A stretch of DNA of 64,000 bases from Alkalibacillus aidingensis (GTDB lineage: Bacteria; Bacillota; Bacilli; Bacillales; Alkalibacillaceae): assembly GCF_014595945.1 (NCBI RefSeq), contig NZ_JABXWU010000002.1, forward strand, positions 186,001 to 250,000. The letters are read 5' to 3'. Made by a program: the position numbers and the translations under genes. The notes under the pieces were generated by a model. The model searched no databases, was not told the origin of the DNA, and saw nothing but the letters and a program-made list of their open reading frames with translations. This document shows, piece by piece, positions 18,139 to 25,424 of this stretch (position 1 is its first letter; each line of letters begins with the position of its first letter).

Positions 18139-18732
18139 ATGCGTAAATTCTTTTTAGTCTTTATGATCATCTTTGCTTATTTTTCTTACCAGCTCATTTT
18201 TCATTATTCCGATGTTTCATCATTCGATCACGCAGGTATCTTATCCAATAATCTTGACGAGGGGCAAGAGGAAGTGGATGAAGAAGAAGCGACCGTTTCA
18301 TTTCAAGAACCAGATTATGATACACCTCCAGATATTGATTATGATCAAATTCAAAGTGAAAGCCAGGTATCAGCTGAGACAGGTGATGACCTGGTGGAAC
18401 AGTATGAGAATGAGTTCGAACGTCTTGAACAAAGTATTTTAACAGAAATTGAGAACCTTAGAGATGTTGTCTTAGAGGAAGTTGACCTTAGTGAGGGGTT
18501 ATTTTCACAAGGGATGAATTTACTTCAGTATGAACGGGAAGCTAACGACATTGAAGCAGAAGCCGACCAACAGTTTGAGGAGTTAACTAGCCATTTAGAA
18601 GAAGCAGTTAACGAATATGGATTATCAGATGAGATCGTTGATGAATTTAAAGATCGTTATCATTCTAAAAAGGACGAAATTAAAAATGACATATTTGATG
18701 AAGTCAATTCATGGCTGAGTGAACGTGAATAG
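18139..18732 (+). CDS. Hypothetical exported or membrane-tethered acidic coiled-coil protein
   Basis: 197 residues, not recognised. One N-terminal hydrophobic segment (about 3-18, RKFFLVFMIIFAYFSYQLIF) could be an uncleaved anchor or signal peptide. Then comes an acidic, disordered part (about 35-85, EEVDEEEATVSF) and a long helical, coiled-coil prone region (about 90-197) rich in Glu and Leu. The ATG at 18139 follows AAAGGTAGGT; upstream in-frame ATGs lack such a site. Single gene with its own terminator. It probably sits on the outer face of the membrane. Confidence 0.7.
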   Translation: MRKFFLVFMIIFAYFSYQLIFHYSDVSSFDHAGILSNNLDEGQEEVDEEEATVSFQEPDYDTPPDIDYDQIQSESQVSAETGDDLVEQYENEFERLEQSILTEIENLRDVVLEEVDLSEGLFSQGMNLLQYEREANDIEAEADQQFEELTSHLEEAVNEYGLSDEIVDEFKDRYHSKKDEIKNDIFDEVNSWLSERE

Positions 18733-18769
18733 CGGATTGGATATAGTCTCCAATCCGCTAATTTTTCTT
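18731..18769 (+). terminator. Terminator after the hypothetical coiled-coil gene
   Basis: AGCGGATTGG / CCAATCCGCT perfect 10-bp stem, then ATTTTTC; overlaps the stop codon. Confidence 0.88.
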
Positions 18770-18770
18770 A

Positions 18771-19211
18771 TTATCTTGAATAATATTGACTAGTCAACAT
18801 GCTGAACTTCTCTTTATCGCCTTCTAATAAAGCTTGATCAATTAATCGATCAACATTTTGGTGAACGAGTTCTGAAATCACTAAATCTACTTCTACGTGG
18901 GAGATTCTTTGCTTTTCATCGAAGTGCTCATCCGTTATGTCACCCAATTGCTCTTCAAATGAATCAAAACCCATCAACTCAATTAAAGGGAATTTGACAT
19001 AAGTGGCTCCTTTCTGAAAGACAAACTGATCATGCTTATTGACTATTTCACGGTTAAAGCGGTCCAAAACAATTTCTCGTGACTCTAATGGGATAAAATG
19101 ATATACCTTTTCATCCATAATAATCGAGAAGTACTGGTAGGCTAAAATCACCCTGACAAACCGGTCATCCTTCTTCACATAGTATGGCTTTAAAAATTTT
19201 ACCGATTGCAT
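18771..19211 (-). CDS. IDEAL-domain protein
   Basis: 146 residues, probably cytosolic. The C-terminal about 30 residues (VDRLIDQALLEGDKEKFSMLTSQYY) match the pattern of the IDEAL domain, a short Bacillales motif found in YpiB-type proteins. The N-terminal 100 residues (VKFLKPYYVKKDDRFVRVIL...) are a conserved-looking beta-rich domain that I cannot name. I chose the ATG at 19211 with GGGGTGG upstream; GTG codons at 19220 and 19217 are alternatives. Function unknown. Confidence 0.65.
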   Translation of the reverse strand: MQSVKFLKPYYVKKDDRFVRVILAYQYFSIIMDEKVYHFIPLESREIVLDRFNREIVNKHDQFVFQKGATYVKFPLIELMGFDSFEEQLGDITDEHFDEKQRISHVEVDLVISELVHQNVDRLIDQALLEGDKEKFSMLTSQYYSR

Positions 19212-19346
19212 CTCCACCACCCCAAGGGTATAGTTTGAAAATTCTGTTTATTATAAGTATGCAACAAATAAGGAAAAAATTAAAGAAAAACAAATTTGTT
19301 ATTGAATTGACGATGTTTATTTCATAGATTTTTTTACCATAATAAT

Positions 19347-19361
19347 AGATAATTGTTATCT
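19347..19361. promoter_or_regulatory. Fur/PerR-like inverted repeat
   Basis: AGATAATTGTTATCT is a 7-1-7 inverted repeat with one mismatch, close to the Fur and PerR box consensus. It lies 65 bp before the AI-2E family gene, next to a TATATT at 19364-19369. Confidence 0.35.
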
Positions 19362-19425
19362 ACTATATTAAAATGAGAAATAATTAATACATACAGAGCG
19401 AAAGAGATTTTTGAGGAGAAAGTTG

Positions 19426-20520
19426 GTGAAGGTTATGCCTGATGGAAAATGGTTTCGTTTTGGCTATGCGATCATTATTATTTTAATTATTGTCTTTTTA
19501 GCGACTAAAGTTAAATTTATTTTCGAGCCGATTTTTATTTTATTCCAGACATTATTTATCCCAGTCATTATTGCTGGTATTCTTTATTACTTAACTAGGC
19601 CTTTTGTGGACTTTGTATCCAAATATATCCCAAGACCACTCTCGGTATTGCTCGTCTTTATTTGTGGAATTGGGGTTCTAACTGGCCTTGTTATGGTTAT
19701 TGCACCTGAGTTACAAAGACAGTTTAATAACCTTGTTAATAATTTGCCTGACCTAGTTGACGATGCCAACCAGATGTTACTCAACATTCAAGCAAGTGAT
19801 TGGTTTTCTCGAATCTCTCCAGAGGAAGACGCGATTACCGAGTTTTTTGAAGGATTAGAAGATCGTTTGACAGAAATCTTTTCAACCGTTGCTACTCAAA
19901 TTACACATTACTTAGGTGTTGTTTTTAACATCGTCATTACGATTGTTGTGGTACCGTTTATACTGTTCTATTTATTAAAAGACGGTGAGCGTTTACCTAA
20001 ACGGGTGATTGGATTCTTACCTAAACGTTATCAGGATGATGTTGGTGGTATTTTAGATGAGATGGATGATGCCTTAAGTTCATACATTCAAGGACAAATT
20101 ATCGTCAGCTGTTGTGTCGGCGTTTTGGTTTATATCGGTTATATGATCATCGATTTACCTTTCGCTTTAATTCTAGCTGCGATTGCTTTATTCACTAATT
20201 TCATTCCGTTTATCGGTCCATGGATTGGAACTATTCCGGGAGTTATTGTGGGAATTTTAGAATCTCCATTCACAGCTTTATTGGTCATTATCATTGTGGT
20301 CGTCATTCAGCAAATTGAAAGTAACCTAATTGCACCACAGGTAATGGGTAAGAAGCTGCAAATTCATCCGATTACGATTATCTTCCTCTTACTATTTGCT
20401 GGAAGATTTGGTGGAATTGTAGCGATGATTATTGCTGTACCTACCTATGCTGTAATCAAAGTTATTTTCAGTCATATCTATCGAATTATTAAATTAAGGA
20501 ATCGAGATGCCTTCGAGTAA
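19426..20520 (+). CDS. AI-2E family transporter (YdiK/PerM-like)
   Basis: Membrane protein of the AI-2E exporter / PerM superfamily, about 364 residues. The layout is an N-terminal helix cluster (residues 10-95), a soluble loop (about 100-150) and a C-terminal membrane block with the family signatures VVPFILFYLLKDGERLPKR, FTNFIPFIGPWIGTIPGVIVG and QQIESNLIAPQVMGKKLQIHP. The start is uncertain: GAGGAG at 19413-19418 best fits the GTG at 19426, with TTG at 19423 and ATG at 19435 as alternatives. Several members are Na+/H+ antiporters rather than signal exporters, which would suit a salt-loving host, but the substrate is open. Confidence 0.85.
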   Translation: MKVMPDGKWFRFGYAIIIILIIVFLATKVKFIFEPIFILFQTLFIPVIIAGILYYLTRPFVDFVSKYIPRPLSVLLVFICGIGVLTGLVMVIAPELQRQFNNLVNNLPDLVDDANQMLLNIQASDWFSRISPEEDAITEFFEGLEDRLTEIFSTVATQITHYLGVVFNIVITIVVVPFILFYLLKDGERLPKRVIGFLPKRYQDDVGGILDEMDDALSSYIQGQIIVSCCVGVLVYIGYMIIDLPFALILAAIALFTNFIPFIGPWIGTIPGVIVGILESPFTALLVIIIVVVIQQIESNLIAPQVMGKKLQIHPITIIFLLLFAGRFGGIVAMIIAVPTYAVIKVIFSHIYRIIKLRNRDAFE

Positions 20521-20525
20521 TAAAG

Positions 20526-20555
20526 AGTCCTTGGCTAGTGCCAAGGACTTTTTTA
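20526..20555 (+). terminator. Terminator after the AI-2E family gene
   Basis: AGTCCTTGG - CTAGTG - CCAAGGACT followed by six T residues. Confidence 0.9.
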
Positions 20556-20626
20556 TACTAGCTGGGCTTATTTCTTCATAACAGAGCCTAACAGAAAGGC
20601 TTTATTAATAAAAAGATTTTCGCTTA

Positions 20627-20789
20627 GTTGTTGTATGGTGAGAGCGAAGGTGGCGACTCCTGCGGGAACAGCACGAGCTGAAGATCCACTTGGGAAGTGC
20701 TTTTTCTTCCCAAGTTAGCTGAAGCCGTGCCCGCGGAAAGCGTCCACCGAAAGCGAAGCACCATAACAACAACGGACTTTAACAGAGCG
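20627..20789. repeat. 147-bp structured dispersed element, copy 1
   Basis: It is bounded by imperfect inverted repeats GTTGTTGTATGGTG (20627) and CACCATAACAACAAC (to 20773), followed by ACTTTAACAGAGC. Inside, CTTGGGAAG / CTTCCCAAG forms a central hairpin, and further out GCGGGAAC / CCCGC blocks pair, so the whole folds as one long hairpin. It is nearly identical to the copy at 50.5 kb. No coding capacity. It is much more GC-rich than its surroundings. Confidence 0.85.
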
Positions 20790-20793
20790 AACA

Positions 20794-20832
20794 AAAAAGA
20801 AAAACTAGCACTTCATTAGATAAGTGCTAGCT
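20794..20832 (-). terminator. Terminator after the ABC transporter operon
   Basis: Minus strand: CTAGCACTT - loop - AAGTGCTAG followed by TTTTTCTTTTTT. Confidence 0.88.
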
Positions 20833-20854
20833 TCTTGTGTAATGTTTTTAATGA

Positions 20855-21844
20855 TTACCTTTTCAGTAATTTCTTTGTTATTTTCCACGAGAAGAATAAT
20901 GCAATTAGTAATCCGATCCAATAGAAGATGACAGTCATTCCAACTCCTGCGTTGTATGGTGCCATACTTGACACGATAAAACCTCCAAGTAGTGAGGCAC
21001 AAATCGGAATACCAAATGCAAAGATTGGATGTAACGATCTAAACATGAGGAATTCACCACTATATTCAGACGGGGTTCTTTGGTAAATGGCCACGCCTGC
21101 AATAATAAAGATGACCGCAGCAGTCGCTGGAATAAACAAATTGAGCTCTCCATAATAGAATGCATTTAAATAATTAAACCAGAACAGATCTTTAAAGAGC
21201 CATTCTAGACGTTCCATTAAATGAATCCCGGTATTGTGTGCTCTCAGTAATTGATCGATTAACACCATTATTCCCTGAGGAAAGATTAAAAAGATTAACG
21301 TCAGAACTAGTTGTGCCTTAATCTCTCCAGCGATCGTCCCAACCAACATTGCGAATGAGTAGATCAGAAAATAAACTAGGAATGGTGATAGGTAAACGTA
21401 AAATAAATCAACCTCATTTAATAAATAACCAAATTCAGATTGGGCGATGGTTAACCATCCTAACCAAAATGATATGTTGTAACTAATTAATAAAGTTAGA
21501 AATCCTAATAAATATTTCGTTAGGTACATTTGTGTACGTGAAAACGGTAAGGCCATGCTAAAGTCATGACGTTTCGTATTTCTTTCTAAACCAATTAAGA
21601 CACCTGCTAATATTAAAATCACACCGATAGAAATGACTCCGAAGAAGTTAGGATCAAAGACACGATTGATTTCATTGACTTGCATTTGCTCCCACATTCT
21701 AGGCTCGTGTTCCTGCCAATGACGCCAAGTATCAAAGCGTGTTGTTACAGGAACTAGATATGTCAGTAAGAATACAGATAACAACCCAAAACAGACGAGC
21801 ACTGAATGCTTCCACTCTTTCATCCATAGGGCTTTAGGAAACAT
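20855..21844 (-). CDS. ABC-2 type transporter permease
   Basis: Membrane subunit of 329 residues with about seven hydrophobic segments and no other recognisable domain. It is the last gene of a three-gene operon (GntR regulator, ATPase, permease), overlapping the ATPase gene by 11 bp. The start ATG at 21844 is set by TAGGAGGTGA inside the end of the ATPase gene. It resembles the YtrC/YtrD-type permeases of antibiotic-inducible ABC systems. Substrate unknown. Confidence 0.8.
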   Translation of the reverse strand: MFPKALWMKEWKHSVLVCFGLLSVFLLTYLVPVTTRFDTWRHWQEHEPRMWEQMQVNEINRVFDPNFFGVISIGVILILAGVLIGLERNTKRHDFSMALPFSRTQMYLTKYLLGFLTLLISYNISFWLGWLTIAQSEFGYLLNEVDLFYVYLSPFLVYFLIYSFAMLVGTIAGEIKAQLVLTLIFLIFPQGIMVLIDQLLRAHNTGIHLMERLEWLFKDLFWFNYLNAFYYGELNLFIPATAAVIFIIAGVAIYQRTPSEYSGEFLMFRSLHPIFAFGIPICASLLGGFIVSSMAPYNAGVGMTVIFYWIGLLIALFFSWKITKKLLKR

Positions 21845-22712
21845 ATAGGTCACCTCCTAATTTTGCAACAAAAATATCTTCTAATGTTAATGCTAGCTCT
21901 TCGTATAAAATAGGCTCATGTTCTCTTAACTTAGCTTCGGTACCTTTGTCGTCTGCTTCAATTAATAGGACAGACACCCGGCCCGTTTGACTTAGTACCT
22001 CGACATGTTCACTAATTTCTGCTGGGAATTTGTGTTGGTAAGCCACTTGGACTTTCTTATATTGTTGTTTAAGCTGATCCATTTCCATTTGTGAATCAAC
22101 CGCGCCGTCCTTTAAGACGACGATATGATCGGCTAATCTTTCAAGTTCGTCTAAGCGATGTGACGAAATAATAATAGAAACATCCTTATTTGCCACTTGA
22201 TCGGCAATAAACTGAAGGATTTGCTTTTTAATAATGACATCCAAGCCGTCCGTTGGCTCATCTAGTAATATATATTTCGCATTCGTTGAAAAAGCTAGAA
22301 TTAGTGAAAAAAGCGCTTTTTGCCCTTTAGAAAATTGTTTGATTTTCCCGTGTTTTTTAAAATTAAATTGCTCAAGCAGTGAAAAATAGTAGTCTTGGTC
22401 AAAGTTTGGGTAAACTACTTGATAGAATTTAACAATTTCTTTAATCGAATAAGTCTTTAGTGCATCGGTGGAATCCGGGACAAAGACAATATCTTGCTTA
22501 ATCTCAGGTTGTTGAAATACATTCTTTTCATTGACAGTAATTGCACCCTCACTTGGTTGAAGTATTCCGGATATTAACCTGAGTAATGTGGTTTTACCAG
22601 CTCCATTTCTTCCGACTAATCCAGTGATCGTGCCTGGTTTTACGGTGAAATGGACATCATTTAAGATTGGTTGTTTATGAATTGATTTTGATACGCCACT
22701 TACTTTAATCAT
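21834..22712 (-). CDS. ABC transporter ATP-binding protein (YtrB-like)
   Basis: Nucleotide-binding subunit, 292 residues. Walker A is GRNGAGKTT; a somewhat degenerate ABC signature KQFSKGQKALFSL precedes Walker B YILLDEPTDGLD and the switch SSH. A C-terminal extension of about 80 residues follows the core. The ATG at 22712 follows GGAGGG and overlaps the regulator's 3' end by 8 bp, so translation is probably coupled. With the neighbouring YtrA-type repressor it forms a cell-wall stress type module. Confidence 0.88.
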   Translation of the reverse strand: MIKVSGVSKSIHKQPILNDVHFTVKPGTITGLVGRNGAGKTTLLRLISGILQPSEGAITVNEKNVFQQPEIKQDIVFVPDSTDALKTYSIKEIVKFYQVVYPNFDQDYYFSLLEQFNFKKHGKIKQFSKGQKALFSLILAFSTNAKYILLDEPTDGLDVIIKKQILQFIADQVANKDVSIIISSHRLDELERLADHIVVLKDGAVDSQMEMDQLKQQYKKVQVAYQHKFPAEISEHVEVLSQTGRVSVLLIEADDKGTEAKLREHEPILYEELALTLEDIFVAKLGGDLYVS

Positions 22713-23097
22713 GGGCTTCTCCCTCCTCTTCCTTAAACATCTCTTCAATCCAGATCATCATTTCCTCTTTTGTTACACCCACTTGTTTAGCTGTTGCAAC
22801 AATTTGTTCAGCTTGTTCTTTCAATAGCTTCACTTCCCTTTTGTGAACAAGTTCTTGAACATCTTCACTAATAAACGTCCCTTTTCCGCGATAAGTCACA
22901 AAAACTCCTTCACGCTCAAGCTCCTTATAAGCCTTACTGACTGTGTTAGGATTGACCGTAAGCTGAGCGGACATCTCTCTTACAGATGGCACCTGATCAC
23001 CTGCCATAACCACACCACGCAAGATGTTGGCCTTAACCTGCTGAATAATCTGCTCATAAATCGGATAATGGCTCGTCGGCTCCAACAAAATATGCAA
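22705..23097 (-). CDS. YtrA-type GntR family repressor
   Basis: Winged-helix regulator of 130 residues, the short YtrA subfamily of GntR. It has an N-terminal DNA-binding domain (IYEQIIQQVKANILRG...SVREMSAQLTVNPNTVSKAYKELEREG...RGKGTFIS) and a short C-terminal helical dimer part. The start is a TTG at 23097 behind GAGGTGAG, giving the usual YtrA length; a longer in-frame extension runs into REP-like repeats. It is first gene of the ABC operon and probably represses it through the operator just upstream. Confidence 0.88.
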   Translation of the reverse strand: MHILLEPTSHYPIYEQIIQQVKANILRGVVMAGDQVPSVREMSAQLTVNPNTVSKAYKELEREGVFVTYRGKGTFISEDVQELVHKREVKLLKEQAEQIVATAKQVGVTKEEMMIWIEEMFKEEEGEAHD

Positions 23098-23125
23098 AAA
23101 ACTCACCTCACATTCAACTGTACTA

Positions 23126-23154
23126 AGTGTACTACACTTATTAGTACACTTCAA
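23126..23154 (-). promoter_or_regulatory. Promoter and overlapping YtrA-type operator
   Basis: Perfect inverted repeat AGTGTACTA - 7 bp - TAGTACACT at 23126-23150. On the minus strand TTGAAG (-35, 23154-23149) and TACACT (-10, 23131-23126) are 17 bp apart, so the operator covers the promoter. This fits autorepression by the GntR protein. Confidence 0.75.
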
Positions 23155-23157
23155 TAG

Positions 23158-23220
23158 GTGCCTGTCACTTCCCGGATTTTGTCGAACTGACCTAAGTGAC
23201 AGGCACTTGTCGAATTCGGG
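23158..23220. repeat. REP-like palindrome pair (REPIN-like)
   Basis: GTGCCTGTCACTTCCCGG plus ATTTTGTCGAA (23158-23186) is followed after 7 bp by the inverted core AAGTGACAGGCAC (23194-23206) and TTGTCGAATTCGGG. The same motif flanks the transposase gene at 24.5-25.4 kb. Confidence 0.75.
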
Positions 23221-23297
23221 TCTAGGCATTTTCTTTATTGGGGTAAAGTGTTATAATGGTGGAATTATGGTTGATGTAGTTTAAGGAGGTTACATAA

Positions 23298-24458
23298 ATG
23301 ATTGAACAGCTTTTTAGTCGTTTGGAATCTATTTTTCCTGAGTTGGTTGATTTCAGACGGGATATGCATATGTACCCAGAAATTTCACACCAAGAGGTAG
23401 AAACTCCTAAAAAGATCGCTGCTTTTTTAGAAGGTCTCGGCCTTGAGGTGAAGACTGGTGTTGGTGGTCGTGGTGTTGTTGGTACTTTAGAAGGTGGTAA
23501 GCCTGGAAAAACCATCGCTTTACGTGCTGATTTCGATGCATTACCGATTCAAGATGAAAAGGAAGTTGATTATAAATCACGTATTCCTAATGCCATGCAT
23601 GCTTGCGGACATGATGTTCATACATCTGCATTATTAGGGGTTGCGAAAGTTTTAAGTGAAGTCCGTGATGAGGTCCCAGGTAAAATCGTATTTATTCACC
23701 AATTTGGGGAGGAAATGACTCCAGGTGGTGCCAAGCCGATGATTGATGATGGTTGTCTTGATGGAGTGGATTTGATTTATGGCGCTCACGTCATGTCTAA
23801 CCTTCCTGTTGGCGAGTTTGGTGTGCGCGAGGGATATGTCTCTTCTGCTCAAGACGATTTTACCATCGAAGTGAAAGGTAAAGGTGGCCATGGTGCTATG
23901 CCACACATGACGGTTGATGCGCTGGTGACAGGCAGTCAGCTTGTGGTCAACCTTCAGCAAATCGTAAGCCGTCGTGTTAGTCCAATGGATTCAGCAGCTG
24001 TAACGGTGGGTTCTTTTCATAGTGGTGAAGGACATAATGTGATTCCCGAAAAGGCTGTCATAAAAGGAACGGTTCGTACTTACAGCGCGGAAGTTCGTGA
24101 TATGATTGAACAAGCGATGCACGATGTGGTTAAGATGACCTGCGAGGCGGCAGGTGCCAATTATGAAATTGACTATGTCCGTGACTGTCCGTCCATGTAT
24201 AACGACCCAGTTGAATCAGAGCGACTTTATCAAATCGGTAAAGACATCTTCGGCGAGAATAATGTCGGACTAATGGATCCACTTATGGGAAGCGAAGATT
24301 ACGCTTACTTCCAAGAAGAAATCCCCGGCGTTTACTTCGTGATCGGTGGAGGCAACCCAGAAATAGGAGCAAACTACCCACACCACCACCCCATGTTCAA
24401 CGTCGATGAACGCTCCATCATCAACATCGCCAAAACCTTTATAGGAGCTGTTATTTAG
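23298..24458 (+). CDS. M20 family amidohydrolase (N-acyl amino acid hydrolase type)
   Basis: Cytosolic metal-dependent amidohydrolase of 386 residues, the M20D group that includes N-acetyl amino acid and IAA-amino acid hydrolases. Metal-binding motifs are HACGHDVHT and the GEE in IHQFGEEM; the dimerisation lid has GKGGHGAMPH; the C-terminal ligand lies in LMGSEDYAYF. AAGGAGGT precedes the ATG. It stands alone, flanked on both sides by REP-like palindromes, the right one starting at the last base of its stop codon. Its natural substrate cannot be read from sequence. Confidence 0.88.
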   Translation: MIEQLFSRLESIFPELVDFRRDMHMYPEISHQEVETPKKIAAFLEGLGLEVKTGVGGRGVVGTLEGGKPGKTIALRADFDALPIQDEKEVDYKSRIPNAMHACGHDVHTSALLGVAKVLSEVRDEVPGKIVFIHQFGEEMTPGGAKPMIDDGCLDGVDLIYGAHVMSNLPVGEFGVREGYVSSAQDDFTIEVKGKGGHGAMPHMTVDALVTGSQLVVNLQQIVSRRVSPMDSAAVTVGSFHSGEGHNVIPEKAVIKGTVRTYSAEVRDMIEQAMHDVVKMTCEAAGANYEIDYVRDCPSMYNDPVESERLYQIGKDIFGENNVGLMDPLMGSEDYAYFQEEIPGVYFVIGGGNPEIGANYPHHHPMFNVDERSIINIAKTFIGAVI

Positions 24459-24489
24459 GGAAGTGCCTGTCACTTCCCGTTTTTTGTCG
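24458..24489 (+). repeat. REP-like palindrome, left of the transposase
   Basis: GGGAAGTG - CCTGT - CACTTCCC is a perfect 8-bp stem with a 5-base loop, followed by a T-rich stretch and GTCGAA. Confidence 0.8.
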
Positions 24490-24624
24490 AACGTTGTTAG
24501 TGGATTATCCAATCATTTAATTGTAAAATAGAGTTGATATTTTTTTAGCTTCTTTTATCTCCCCATTTACCTTTCTATTGTTTCCAATCATAACCTTACA
24601 TTTTATCGAAAGTGAGCGAGTTAC

Positions 24625-25200
24625 ATGCCGAGAAAACGAAGACTTTGGCTTCCTCAGTACTATTATCACATTGTCTGTCGAGGTAACAGACGCGACCCAC
24701 TATTTATGGATCATAGAGATTTCACAGCATTCCAGCTCATACTTGATGATGTTTTTGAGAAATATCCCTTCGAAACCGCTTCCTACTGCCTTATGACCAA
24801 TCACTTTCACCTACAAATTCGTTCACAAGAACAATCCATTTCAAAACTGATGGCACTGATCAATAGACGTTATGCCAATTACTACAATAATCGTTACCGT
24901 TTAACTGGTCATGTCTTTGAGAAGCGCTTCTATGATCAAATCATTACTGACGTGAAAGGTATGTTAGAGACTAGTAAATATATTCACCTTAACCCGGTCA
25001 AAGCTCAAATGGTCCATCAACCAACCGAATATCACTGGAGTAGCTATAACTTCTATAAATCCTCATCTCGCCCACCAGCCTATATGAATCTCGAATCCAT
25101 TTTAAGTTATTACAACCCGCCTGTGGTTTCACAAAAATCTCATTACTGCCATTTTGTTGAGAGTCCAGATCAGAAAAAGGTCATATCAAACAAAAATTAA
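24625..25200 (+). CDS. REP-associated tyrosine transposase (RAYT, IS200/Y1-like)
   Basis: HUH endonuclease-like protein of 191 residues. The HUH motif is visible as HFH (60-62, MTNHFHLQIRS) and the catalytic tyrosine is probably Y119 in SKYIHLNPVKAQMV; both belong to the Y1 transposase domain that cuts and rejoins single-stranded DNA. GHVFEKRFYDQII between them is typical of RAYTs. The ribosome binding site is weak (GTGAGCGAG). The C-terminal 50 residues are basic and could bind the palindromes. The frame is intact, so the protein may be active or domesticated. Confidence 0.88.
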   Translation: MPRKRRLWLPQYYYHIVCRGNRRDPLFMDHRDFTAFQLILDDVFEKYPFETASYCLMTNHFHLQIRSQEQSISKLMALINRRYANYYNNRYRLTGHVFEKRFYDQIITDVKGMLETSKYIHLNPVKAQMVHQPTEYHWSSYNFYKSSSRPPAYMNLESILSYYNPPVVSQKSHYCHFVESPDQKKVISNKN

Positions 25201-25339
25201 ACTATTGAACTTGCTAGATAAACTACATAAATGCAGTCTTGAAGGGATGGTTTAGGGAAAGCAGATAGAGCTGCGAGGGATGAAATCTTCGCGCTTATAA
25301 ATAGTCTTAAAAAAAAGCATTGGCAAGAACGAATAAAAA

Positions 25340-25373
25340 ACAACGAGGTGCACCTTAGCACCTCGTTGTTTTA
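25340..25373. terminator. Bidirectional terminator between transposase and proC
   Basis: AACAACGAGGTGC - ACCTTA - GCACCTCGTTGTT with A6 on the left and TTTT on the right. Confidence 0.85.
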
Positions 25374-25391
25374 ATTCAAGCACCATACCCA

Positions 25392-25420
25392 TTCGACAAA
25401 ATTCGGGAAGTGACAGGCAC
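25392..25420 (-). repeat. REP-like palindrome abutting the proC stop codon
   Basis: Reads on the minus strand as GTGCCTGTCACTTCCCGAAT then TTTGTCGAA, inverted relative to the copy at 24458. It ends 5 bp from the proC stop. Confidence 0.8.
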
Positions 25421-25424
25421 CGCC

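Larger units (their letters stand above)
24458..25420 (+). mobile_element. REP-bounded RAYT unit
   Basis: A transposase gene of the REP-associated tyrosine type sits between two REP-like palindromes in opposite orientation (24458-24489 and 25392-25420). The 963-bp interval holds nothing else except a bidirectional terminator. It looks like a REP-RAYT unit; whether it still moves is unknown. Confidence 0.6.

Noticed and set aside
17970-18170. 66-residue minus-strand frame
   Set aside because: No ribosome binding site, overlaps the start of a better gene, no recognisable similarity.
24578-24796. 72-residue frame overlapping the transposase start
   Set aside because: Shadow of the RAYT gene in another frame without a ribosome binding site.
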